Of a stretch of DNA of 64,000 bases, positions 1 through 8,666 are shown in pieces. Below the pieces are notes generated by a model. That model did no database searches and was not told where the DNA came from. It saw only the letters and a list, made by a program, of their open reading frames with translations. This DNA comes from Clarireedia homoeocarpa. Lineage: Eukaryota > Ascomycota > Leotiomycetes > Helotiales > Rutstroemiaceae. The first letter of the stretch is position 1. The number at the start of each line of letters is the position of its first letter. The position numbers and the translations under genes were made by a program. Location of the stretch: the NCBI GenBank assembly GCA_001465935.1, contig LNKV01000002.1:1426001-1490000 (forward strand). The letters run 5' to 3'.

Positions 1-2
1 GC

Positions 3-383
3 TCCTTTGGCACAGGCAAATCGACAGGCGTCACAATCGGATGTACACCTACAACTTCCCCATCTGCTACTTGTGCCAAGGGTGTCCTTTGTACAACGGC
101 GGCTTCCGGAGAGGATGTATGCATGCTGAAAGACGATAGCTTGACAACTTCGGGCTTGGTCGTTACCATTGTCTTTGCTGTTGGGCTTGCAGGTTTTCTT
201 ATTGGATTCATTGTTATGACTTGTCAAGATCGATCAGCTACTAAGAAGCGTCGAGCGGCGCACATCGCTATGCTTGAAGCTGAGAGCAAAGAAGCTCTTC
301 AGAACATGGAGAGGCAGAGAGCATCGGCCAAGCAAGCAGCAACTGCCGGTCAAGCGGACGCCAACGTACCTTTGATCAGTTGA
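3..383 (+). CDS. C-terminal part of a single-pass membrane protein (5' end outside window)
   Basis: The reading frame is open from the window edge to a TGA at 381-383, so this is the 3' end of a longer gene. The visible 126 residues start with a Ser/Thr-rich stretch carrying spaced cysteines (GCTP..ATCAKG..LCTT..DVC), as in a disulfide-bonded outer domain. One strongly hydrophobic helix follows (LVVTIVFAVGLAGFLIGFIV). A basic stop-transfer segment (CQDRSATKKRRAAH) and a charged, Ala/Gln-rich tail end in PLIS. I infer a type I surface protein with its N-terminus outside the cell. The family cannot be named from this fragment. The N-terminal domain and any signal peptide lie upstream of position 1. 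Confidence 0.6.
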   Translation, partial: SFGTGKSTGVTIGCTPTTSPSATCAKGVLCTTAASGEDVCMLKDDSLTTSGLVVTIVFAVGLAGFLIGFIVMTCQDRSATKKRRAAHIAMLEAESKEALQNMERQRASAKQAATAGQADANVPLIS

Positions 384-1490
384 AGTGATCATTGAAGTGG
401 AGGGGGATTAGTATGTGGAGGGAGATTAGTACGTGGAGGGAGAATAGTATATTGATTTGATGATGATCGATGATTCAACGGAGGGAAAGACTTTTTTTCT
501 TTTCTCGTGGGAATGGGAGTTGACCAATGAAAGGACGAGTTTGGTTTCGTGGAGTGGCGATGGGAGGAAGTAAATGTTTCGACTTGGTGATCGAGTTTTC
601 CCCCTTGAACTGGATGGAACTGACGGGTAACCTCGCTGGCCGACCGGGACCGGACATGATTGCTGCAAGCGACTTGGTCGCATTCATTAGGTTCAGCTTG
701 TGACGGAGGCTTGGGACAGGAGAGTTTGATGTAGAATAGATGTGGGGATAGATATAGGATATATATGGGATATTCGACATGGATATTGACGATATTGTGG
801 TGAGCGTGGCGAGTGTGGTGAGCGTGGTGAAGTTGGCCGGAGCGGATTAAATGCATCCCGGACTCGAGACGAGAGCTGCGACAGACGAGCTGCTATACAT
901 ACAGCAACTAAATTGCGACGCAACGCTAGCCACTGTCAACAAGATAGGTCAAGTGCCGTAGAGCAGTAAGTAGAGCTAGAACGTAGTAAGCGATCGATCG
1001 TATTGAAGTTGTGTGACCTGAAATATTCTATATAGTCTGCAGTTCATGAGCCAGATGGGGACATGGGACACGGGATATGGGACGTGGGGGGAAGAGGGGA
1101 AGGGGGGAAGGGGGTTGAGGACTGGGTATAGCATTCGATCTCGGGGCTCCAACCTTCATTCTTACGGGATAGTGAGTATCGAGGATCGAGTATCAAGCAT
1201 CGAGTATCAAGCAGACCTCGGAAACAAACTTGATCTATAATCAATCTATAATCAACCCATAATTATCAATCTATAATCAACTCATAATTAACCTATAATC
1301 AACCTATAATCAACCTATAATCAACCTATAATCAACCTATAATCAACCTATAATCAATCCATAATTAACTTATAATTAACCTATAATTAACCTATAATTA
1401 ACCTAAAATAATCAACCCTTTTCTTTCTACCGATATTTCTTATTGCATGATCGATTAAGTTAATACGTATTTACCAATTGCATATATAAG
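384..1490. other. Intergenic; minisatellite inside, no gene seen
   Basis: Overlapping minus-strand frames at 389-923 share no coding character and show only a proline/serine/histidine bias, so no gene is called. Around 1170-1215 there is a short imperfect repeat of GAGTATCAAGCATC. The 11-bp minisatellite at 1229-1409 is listed separately. Confidence 0.6.
1229..1409. repeat. 11-bp A+T-rich minisatellite
   Basis: The unit AACCTATAATC recurs about 16 times head to tail. Variants include AATCTATAATC, AACTCATAATT and AACCTATAATT. The central copies (about 1297-1352) are nearly identical and the flanks are degenerate, the usual pattern of an array that expands from its centre. No coding frame runs through it. 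Confidence 0.9.
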
Positions 1491-1824
1491 CTAGCTCTTT
1501 GTTGCCGTCAATTTGAACTCTGTTTTTACTACAAGGATGTCTTGCCCGGCACGAAGAACTTCGTTTTCTGTGTCCTCATTTGTCGAACGAGTATCGCTTG
1601 GAGTTATAATTATGAATCCGCTTCCAGCCTTCCATGACATATATCTGTCTTCGGTGGTTGCAGGGAAATTGTAATATTTGATACTTTCATACTCGCCATT
1701 GACAGTCTGTTCGGCCTAGGTTCTTCGTATTAGAATTGTTAACAAATATAGATATATTTAAACGCAATCTTACCTCAGGTATTGAAGTAAAGTAGATTCT
1801 CGAACAAATTCTCAGATTCAGCGC
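1491..1824 (-). CDS. 3' exons of an unrecognised minus-strand gene, or its remnant
   Basis: Two exons join in frame on the minus strand. The last exon (1715..1491) follows a CTAG acceptor and encodes 74 residues ending ATKS-stop. Its look is that of ordinary protein, with a mixed beta-rich composition such as KYYNFPATTEDRYMSWKAGS. The exon before it (1824..1774, 17 codons) lies between a CATAG acceptor and a CTGAG|GTAAGA donor, with a 58-bp intron between them. Both junctions are phase 0. No convincing upstream exon was found in 1825-2030, so the gene is either broken or has exons I could not place. I do not recognise the family and propose no function. Confidence 0.4.
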
Positions 1825-2754
1825 CTATGCTGGCTTCAAATTATTCTTTCTATATGCTACCTAGTTCAGCGATAGTAGAAGAAATCCTAAGAGGGATGCG
1901 CACCGTACTGACAAGTTTTGTAGGAAAGGTTAAGTTAAATACTGGTTCGTTTGTTGAGGCTCGAGGCGGGATTATGGGATTCGGCTGCTATGCGGCAGTT
2001 AGAGACATCGGCAGATATGGATAGAGAAATCTATACTATTTTGTAAAGTCTTTTTATAGAGATGGAATTAAAGGGTAAGAGACTCGAGGTAGGGATGAAT
2101 ATTAAATGTAGTGTAATGAAGTTTGATAGCAGAGGGGTCGGGGCGTAGAAGGTCAATTTATTTCGCGCAGAATGTTAGTACGGCTATCGAAATTGGAGAC
2201 TAAAATCTGAGGTTTGATTAATTCATGAAGCTTTGGTAAGACAACTTAGAGGAAGAAGATATTAAGTGGGAAAGAATAGGATGTTGTCAAGATATAAACA
2301 AAGTCAGTCGCCGTAATTTCCTTCAATGAAAAGTCATTTTTAACTAATCATATAATATAGCGCAGGGCGCCTGGACCTCTGTGTAGGAAACTATACCCGG
2401 AACGAGAGCAATGACCTAGGTCAATCACAAACCACTCACTTATCATTGTTTGGGGAAATAGTATTTCTGATTCGATTCTGGGTTCCATGTAAGTAAAGGG
2501 CCTTTAAGATTCAATGATCAGAAGGAAAAGCCAATTATGTATATAGGAATAGAAGATATACAGGTATTTGTTACGTGATTCAAATTATCGTTAGCAACCA
2601 GAGGCGCGTTGGTCTCGCTTATTAGTATGCTTACTTAAGTAGCATTAAGTCTACCTGTTGCTACTGACCTAGCTTACTTCTCTTTTGTTTCTAATTGTAC
2701 AACATCTATTACATCTCTATCATACAACATCTATTACGAATATATCCCTCTATC
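1825..2754. other. Intergenic, no gene seen
   Basis: This is A+T-rich sequence with stop codons in all frames. A short frame at 1827-2024 overlaps the 5' side of the minus-strand fragment and has no recognisable content. Confidence 0.5.
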
Positions 2755-3010
2755 TCCCATCTCTATCCCTTTCCATCGCCATCCTTTTCCATCGCTATCC
2801 TTTTCCATCGCTATCCCTTTCCATCGTACTCGCCCTTTCTATCGTACTCGCCCTTTCATCGTCATCCCTTTCCATCGCCATCGCCATCGCTTTCCATCGT
2901 ACTCACCCTTTCCATCGTGCTCGCCCTTTCTATCGTACTCACCCTTTCCATCGTGCTCGCCCTTTCTATCGCCATCGCTCTTTCCATCGTACTCGCCCTT
3001 TCCATCGCCA
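2755..3010. repeat. Degenerate 16-18-bp satellite (CTTTCCATCGTACTCGCC type)
   Basis: About 14 head-to-tail units of 16-22 bp, each built on CTTTCCATCG followed by CCATCG, CTATCC or TACTCGCC. The repeat stays open in two overlapping frames on the plus strand, giving artificial Leu/Ser/His/Pro-rich peptides. I take it as a non-coding satellite because both frames are open only as a by-product of the repeat. Confidence 0.85.
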
Positions 3011-3078
3011 TCGCATATTATCTATTACGAATATACAAGTACAGTCTTTCCGACACACAACCAAAGGTTAGATGGTTT

Positions 3079-3545
3079 AGGTCCCCTCTACTCTACTAGG
3101 ATGACTCAGTACTACCTCTTGAAGGAAGTCAGATGTTACCTGTAGTAAGAGGGCCTTAGGTCCCCTCTACTCTACTAGGATGACTCAGTACTACCTCTTG
3201 AAGGAAGTCAGATGTTACCTGTAGTAAGAGGGCCTTAGGTCCCCTCTACTCTACTAGGATGACTCAGTACTACCTCTTGAAGGAAGTCAGATGTTACCTG
3301 TAGTAAGAGGGCCTTAGGTCCCCTCTACTCTACTAGGATGACTCAGTACTACCTCTTGAAGGAAGTCAGATGTTACCTGTAGTAAGAGGGCCTTAGGTCC
3401 CCTCTACTCTACTAGGATGACTCAGTACTACCTCTTGAAGGAAGTCAGATGTTACCTGTAGTAAGAGGGCCTTAGGTCCCCTCTACTAGGATGACTCAGT
3501 ATTACCTCTTGAAAGAAGTCAGATGTTACCTGTAGTAAGGGGACT
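3079..3545. repeat. 79-bp tandem repeat: five identical copies plus one diverged copy
   Basis: Copies start at 3079, 3158, 3237, 3316 and 3395 and are identical base for base over 79 bp, beginning AGGTCCCCTCTACTCTACTA. A sixth copy from 3474 has lost five bases of the CTACT run and carries several substitutions before it fades near 3545. The identity implies recent expansion or active homogenisation. Adjacent copies have no spacers. The array lies about 100 bp upstream of the decayed gene at 3642. Confidence 0.97.
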
Positions 3546-3641
3546 ATAAGTTTGGTTTCTCAATAGATACATTTGTTGAGGATAGTATTCCAAAGCTTTT
3601 TATCCTATTCGTATTAGTATTAACTTTTACCTATCATAATA

Positions 3642-4901
3642 GTGCTAACAGATATCCCAGCTACTATATCTTCCCCAATGTTCGGCTATACAGATATACC
3701 TGTAGTTATCAGATGGGGCGAATCTGAACTATATAAGTATATTGGTATACCAACTCAACAACTCCGAATGAATGTGGACCTTGGTATACAGAATGAACCT
3801 AAGTTACTCTTTTGGTTCAGTATATTCGTTAGGGTTACAGTGAGCCCTGAATCCGCTACAATACGTAAAAAGCCGCTCTACTTTGTTCTCCAAGCTAGTT
3901 TGTTTGGGAAGGGGGGAGGTAGTACCTCAGCAACTTCACTATATAAGACTTGTTTCGACACTCGCAATGCTATAGCAAAAGCTGGTTTCTCTACCGATAC
4001 TACTACTGTTTCCTGTATATACTTCGAGCTCGAAAATCCTGGTACAGTGTTTATGCCTTCTATCGAGAAGTATTCCTTTACTCCTGTATCGGACAATGTT
4101 GTACAATTTTTAGCTGATCTACGATCCCTTTCCCAGGCTAACAGGTTCTGTGTATATACATCAGGCTATAGATTGAGTATTACACAACTTTGGGAAAGGA
4201 TCTCTTATATACATAGAGGAACCTTTACAGGTGACTTTACAACTCAGGATGTATACAAATCTAATATAGTATGCGATATGTGGACGAATTTCAATCGGTT
4301 TGCGAAACAGAAGTATCCAGCGGAACATCAAGACTCTCTACTACAAGATCCCCAAGGTGATTCGGCAATTGACCTAATAGCGAGTGATAGTGCTGATATC
4401 TTAACAATAAAGATAATAATCTACTATCTTCCCGTGATCCCGACCAAGATCTTGTGGACACCGACTGCGATGAAGAAGTGCGTATAGAGCGGAAGCGCAA
4501 ATATAACGAGATATCTTCCAACTCTACGCTATCGGGCATCTTTAAGTCTAGTGAGGGATTCCTTTTATACGTCTTTTTTTTTCTCAAGATTTCTCAAGCA
4601 CTACTAACTATATCCGATAGATAAATCCTATATAGATCGTCATTCCAAAGTTCGGTTTAAAGATGTTACAGACAATCTTGAAAAGCGATTAGCTGCCTTT
4701 ATATTGTGGACAGTAGAGATCGACCTACAGTTAGAGGACGATTGTGAGTAGGTCTTCTTAGATCTTGGCAGGGCAGTGTCTAATGGAGATATAAACAATT
4801 TCTATAAAATAAAGTCGGAGTGTATGGCGAAGATTTACAGGACATATGACAAGATAGAATCTGAGGGAGGATCTGAATGGGTTTTGAGGAATACTATCTG
4901 A
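3642..4901 (+). pseudogene. Decayed gene of unknown family
   Basis: An ATG at 3642 opens 250 or more residues of ordinary-looking protein (for example RWGESELYKYIGIP and FCVYTSGYRLSITQLWERIS). Near 4401-4415 the sensible frame shifts by one. The new frame continues with an acidic and then basic stretch (VDTDCDEEVRIERKRKYNE) that looks like a nuclear targeting region. A probable 50-bp intron follows (GTC..CTACTAAC..GATAG, about 4570-4620). After it comes a helical C-terminal part interrupted by one TAG near 4750 and ending in TGA at 4899-4901. With one frameshift and one stop in an otherwise coherent coding path, I read it as a recent pseudogene. I do not recognise the family. Its place between a fresh tandem array and retroelements makes a mobile-element origin possible. 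Confidence 0.5.
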
Positions 4902-4982
4902 AAAAAGACATATATTTCCATACTCTAACCTAACCTATATGTGTGGATAATGGACCGAAAAGAGCTCCGGACCGCAAATGAC

Positions 4983-5001
4983 TCCGGCCGGCCCGGCCGG
5001 A
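4983..5001. repeat. GC-only perfect palindrome
   Basis: The sequence is TCCGGCCGG-C-CCGGCCGGA, two 9-bp complementary arms around one C. It sits in otherwise A+T-rich DNA directly before the LTR fragment at 5010. Confidence 0.8.
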
Positions 5002-5009
5002 ACCCAGGA

Positions 5010-5128
5010 CAAATACAGCAAGTCTATATAACGGCTAAGCACGTGCATGCAATGCCCGTGTAGCGGGTAAAAGGAAGTCAACTCAAGTGATATCACTCTC
5101 TGTGTACGACTACCCAGTCGTACCAACA
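5010..5128 (+). repeat. Internally deleted copy of the copia-type LTR
   Basis: From about 5010 the sequence matches the 3' LTR at 7685-7973. Both carry CTATATRACGGCTAARCACG, then GCGGGTAAAA, and both end GTGATATCACTCTC..CAGTCGTACCAACA. The copy here lacks about 158 bp that the 3' copy has between GTCAACTC and GTGATATC. It also lacks everything corresponding to 7574-7684. Confidence 0.75.
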
Positions 5129-5253
5129 CTGATCAGTGGTTGGATAAACCACAGATTAGCAAGGTCAAAACACTCAATTATACACTTTGTTTCTCCTCCT
5201 CGTACATACTCCTACTTCTTCAATCGACAACTTATCCTCAAACCTCGTACGCA

Positions 5254-6347
5254 ATGGTTAACTTAGAGGAATTCCACAACTTCGACAAGGTCACCCCAGA
5301 CCTAGCTGGTCAGACCTTTGACCCAGCTAACCCGGCACAACACACTGCGGAATGGATCTCCACTCGAATTCCCATTTGGATCGTACGAAGCAGATCCGAA
5401 AAGGAGAGAGACTACCTTCTTTGGGACGCCTTCTATAAAGACTTCGAAGGCTGGACCGAAGCAATGTTTGCCTTTGGTGGACAAGCTCTCCTACGAAAAC
5501 TTCGTATCCATCTGACATCAAACGGACTCTGGGTTAAAAAGCCGAGCGGACAGTCGTACACTCGAGTATTTGCTGATCTCCTCTCAGCAACAGAATACCT
5601 AGAATAGACAATCGACAATATTGACAACTACCTCCGTACGATCGGCCCTATCAACTCTCGGTTTGTACAGGGAAGTATCAATCCACTTCCAACAGTACCT
5701 ACCTCTACTCAGACATCTGGACCTGTATCTACAATTGAACTTGGCTGCCTGCCATCAAGGCCAAGCTTCAAGTCGATAGTGAAGCTATAGGAGACGCAAC
5801 TGCTAAATTCTACTACGTCTTCCTGAACCTTGAGTCTTCCATCCAAGCCCAAGTCTTGCCCCTCGTCGATGAGTCCCCCCTCAATTATGAGGATATCCTT
5901 GAAGCTCTCTCCCTTGTGTACGAGAACCCTCGTCGCACTAAGGAAGCCCTTGCTCGTCTCCGTACAGTTCATCAAGGCACTGATTCTTTAAGCAATTATA
6001 TTGCTAGGTTTCAGCGTATCCTGTACGAAGCAGGAGGAAAGAGCTGGGATAACGATCGGAAAATTAATGCTTTTCGCCCGGGTCTGAGCCAGACAATACT
6101 ACAGCGACTAGACAATCAGTCGGACGAGCCCACTGATTTCAAAGAATTTGTACGCTTCGTACAACGCTTTGGTAGCTCTCCCTCCCGTCAATCCACGTCT
6201 ACGCCTGCTGCTGTCCAGCCAGCTCAAGCCCAGCGACCGTCGCATTTCACTCAGCATTCCCGTACTCAGTCTTACCAACGTCCACAGCAAGCGACTGACC
6301 CAATGGACTTAAATGTGATCGAGACTGATGAACAGGCTGAAGGATAA
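5254..6347 (+). pseudogene. gag: LTR-retroelement gag, disrupted
   Basis: An ATG at 5254 starts a gag-like frame that stops at a TAG (5605-5607) after SATEYLE. Reading through, the same frame continues to about 5740. The coding path then shifts frame and runs as WLPAIKAKLQVD, then the retrotransposon-gag core (YEDILEALSLVYENP..LARLRTVHQGTDSLSNYIARFQRI) and a Pro/Ser/Gln-rich tail ending MDLNVIETDEQAEG. The core matches the gag of fungal Ty3/gypsy elements. No zinc knuckle, protease or reverse transcriptase follows, so the element could not move without help. The stop falls where a CAG codon would fit, consistent with a C-to-T change. Confidence 0.75.
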
Positions 6348-6459
6348 TTAGTCTGGATAAAGGCTTCTTTTTGCTTTCTTTTAATTTGTTTCCTTTGTTG
6401 ACCTTAAGTCATTCTTTTTGGACACTCAGGGACGAGCTTTTTCAAAGGGGGGGGGGTAA

Positions 6460-6659
6460 TGTGACGACTGCATCTATATAAGTCGTACACGCATAAGCCG
6501 TATATACAGCTATAGTATTAGCCAGCATATATACCGCATCGCTGAGTCATGCCCTGGGTCATTCGGGCTATATAAGGTCTCTCTTCTTGTACCTAGCTTT
6601 GGTTCTGTAGTTCAATATTCTAAGGTCATTCAGCATCCTTTATTGGTGGTCTCGTCACA
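6460..6659 (+). repeat. Gypsy-type 3' LTR (200 bp)
   Basis: It begins TGTGACGA and ends TCGTCACA, so its ends are inverted repeats. It is immediately preceded by a polypurine tract (CAAA plus ten G) and TAA, the standard arrangement for the 3' LTR of a Ty3/gypsy element. Flanking pentamers differ (GGTAA and CAAAG), so it is not a simple solo LTR. A related copy in the opposite orientation lies at 8447-8661. It contains a TATATAA-like box near its start. Confidence 0.85.
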
Positions 6660-6660
6660 C

Positions 6661-7556
6661 AAAGAACACTTCGAGACAGAAGAAAACAAACAGTACTATC
6701 TGTTCGAGTAGAGAGAAACAATGTACTTCTTTATACAAAAAGAGAACTCTAATAAATCCGAGCTAGAATACTTAGAGATACTCTTTGACTGTCTTCGTAC
6801 ATTGCAGAAAGGTCTCTCAACTGAGTATCAGAACGAATTCTCGCTACGCGACCAAGTTCTCAACGCTTGTCGAGGTATTCCTGAATGCAACTTCGCACTT
6901 TACAAGCCTGCTCGTATATTTGAGTCTGTCTGTTCGGACTTGAGATCTGCAATCGGAACAGCAGTATGTACAAGGGAATATATAGCCCAAACTCAATTCC
7001 CCAGTGAGCAATACTGGGTTGATCGCAAGTATCAGGGCAAGTTCCATCGTACGCAGAGATCTGAGAAGAATACTCAGCTAAGTCCTCGGACGAGCCAAGG
7101 ATTCCCGAAGGGAAAACCGTTCAGAATCAAAGGCAACCTGATCCACTGGAGTAGTACGAAAAGCAAGCGGGTAACCCGGAGCGTACTAGTATCCGAGATC
7201 TACAGAATGGTTGCCGGCGTCGACCTGGCAATTGTAATAAGCCGGACGATTCAAATAATCGCCGAGCAGCTAGGACTTCCAGCACTGCCGACTGTTGTCT
7301 GTACAGACTCGTATTCTCTGTACGACTGCCTCGTCAAACTTGGAACGACGAAGGAGAAACGGTTGATGATTGACATAATGGCTCTACGTCAGTCGTACGA
7401 GAGGAGAGAGCTCACAGAAATTCGCTGGATCAAAGGCGACGACAACCCAGCTGATGCAATAACTAAAGGGACAGCGAACAAAGCACTAGAAACAATGATC
7501 GACACAAACGAACTCACCGTCTGAGTGGAAGGGTGGGTCGTACGAAAACAAAAGTA
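6661..7556 (+). pseudogene. Copia gag fused to RNase H by internal deletion
   Basis: The frame opens before the ATG at 6721 (KEHFETEENKQYYLFE, then TAG at 6709) and directly abuts the gypsy LTR, which suggests that insertion cut the copia gag. After the ATG come gag helices (LFDCLRTLQKGLSTEYQNEF, LNACRGIPECNFALY). Near 7060-7140 the frame passes straight into the C-terminal copia RNase H (VCTDSYSLYDCLVKLG, then DNPADAITKGTANKALE). Protease, integrase and reverse transcriptase are missing. A TGA at 7522-7524 stops the frame, but the expected ending (VEGWVVRKQK) continues to a TAG at 7554-7556. An original CGA turned TGA explains this. Confidence 0.8.
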
Positions 7557-7573
7557 GTATCAAGGAGGAGAAC

Positions 7574-7973
7574 TGTTTTTATTTTATTGGTTTTTATTTA
7601 GTTTTCCTAAATTACAAATTGAGAAGCACAGTACAAGTATTTGAATTTTATCTATATTATTTTCATTACAGTTATTCACTACACTGTCGGACGGATAAGA
7701 AATACATATCTATATGACGGCTAAACACGTGCATGCAATGCCCGTATAGCGGGTAAAAGAAAGTCAACTCCGATGACCAGATGTAGATAGCTAATACCCC
7801 TCGTACGAAGGGTATAAAGATAGGAGTACGATCCTGTAGTTAGAGAGATTAAGACGATTTACACAAACAACACTGGACCCACGCTTTGCACGTGATTCCG
7901 GGTGTTACGTGTAACCCTCGAGCTTCCCCACGTGATATCACTCTCTGTGTACGACTACCCAGTCGTACCAACA
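7574..7973 (+). repeat. Copia-type 3' LTR
   Basis: A purine-rich run (AAGGAGGAGAA) precedes TGTTTTTATTTT at 7574, and the repeat ends ACCAACA at 7973, giving TG..CA ends. The part from about 7685 is shared with the fragment at 5010-5128. The start could instead be TGTCGGAC at 7685, which pairs better with CCAACA; the 5' limit is therefore uncertain. Confidence 0.6.
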
Positions 7974-8022
7974 AGTTATTACAAGACCTCTTTCTCCTTT
8001 CTCTTCTATTTTATCTTTTTCA

Positions 8023-8199
8023 TTGATGCTGACAATTACTATATCTATAAATGGATTTAGCAAGCTCCAGAACCAGAGACTCAGGATCGTTACAGGGGCA
8101 TACCGAGCTACACCAGTCAGGGAAATTGAGAAGAAGGCCTTTGTCCCACCAGTGGAGCTCTACTGTAAGGAGCTCTGCGTGAAGCACATTAGTTACATA
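8023..8199 (+). mobile_element. Scrap of a Tad-type LINE (between RT and RNase H)
   Basis: A short frame contains KLQNQRLRIVTGAYRATPVR followed by an acidic/aromatic stretch and PPVELY. This matches the conserved segment (qn..LRiitGA.r.TP...le....PPl.ly) between reverse transcriptase and RNase H of fungal Tad1/I-type LINEs. Nothing else of the element is recognisable on either side, so it is a fossil of fewer than 60 codons. Confidence 0.7.
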
Positions 8200-8446
8200 C
8201 TCGCCGAATTCTATAATAAAACTGCCTTATTTAGCAAGTTTAATCGATATTTTAAACAGCCTCAGCTATAAGTTTGACTTCGCTAACGTTCCGCATTTAG
8301 AATACATACTCAGAGAGGTGTCCTTCCTTACTTAGTAAATTTCATCGAAAAGGCCTAATATATACTATTTTTGACGCTATCGTTCTATCAGTAGGTTATA
8401 AGCGCCGTGTAAGCATAGGTCATTTCATACAAAGGAAGATAGTATG

Positions 8447-8661
8447 TGTGACGAGACTGCCAGTTAAGACACTGAATGACCTTAGAATTAACAACTACAG
8501 AGCTAAGAGGATCATAAGGATCCGAAGGCTTATATACAGGAAGAGATCATGTGCTTAATCACGTGTATGCTAATGCATGCTTGCATGCTTGATGTCTGAC
8601 TCACCCCCATGGAGGTCATGTTCTTATGTAGCATCGTGATAATTTGGTCAGAATCATCACA
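8447..8661 (-). repeat. Solo LTR of the gypsy-type family with 5-bp target duplication
   Basis: The element starts TGTGACGAGAC and ends TCATCACA, and both sides are flanked by GTATG (8442-8446 and 8662-8666), a perfect 5-bp target-site duplication. Read on the minus strand it is related to the LTR at 6460-6659; they share CTGAATGACCTTAGAAT and AACTACAG in the same order. No internal element sequence is present, so it arose by recombination between two LTRs. Confidence 0.9.
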
Positions 8662-8666
8662 GTATG

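Larger units (their letters stand above)
5010..7973 (+). mobile_element. Mosaic of decayed LTR retroelements
   Basis: The outer ends share a copia-type LTR sequence (5010-5128 and the end of 7574-7973; both contain ACGTGCATGCAATGCCCGT and end TACCAACA). Inside lie a gag pseudogene (5254-6347), a polypurine run and gypsy-type LTR (6460-6659), and a copia gag joined to RNase H (6661-7556). My reading is a copia element with its pol interior deleted that was entered by a gypsy-type element, followed by loss of that element's 5' LTR and pol. Parts are listed separately. The exact history and the left boundary of the inserted element are inference. Confidence 0.65.

Noticed and set aside
389..923. 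Overlapping minus-strand frames of 76-155 codons
   Set aside because: Three frames are open over the same stretch with Pro/Ser/His-rich peptides, no start context or splice partners, and no motif; they are compositional.
2685..3099. Two long plus-strand frames of 128 and 134 codons
   Set aside because: They are open only because the 16-18-bp satellite lacks stops in two phases.
3079..3545. Possible CRISPR array
   Set aside because: The copies abut without spacers and the organism is a eukaryote; it is a plain tandem repeat.
6460..6659. Simple solo LTR
   Set aside because: No target duplication flanks it, and a polypurine tract with a gag gene precedes it, so it is better read as the 3' LTR of a truncated element.
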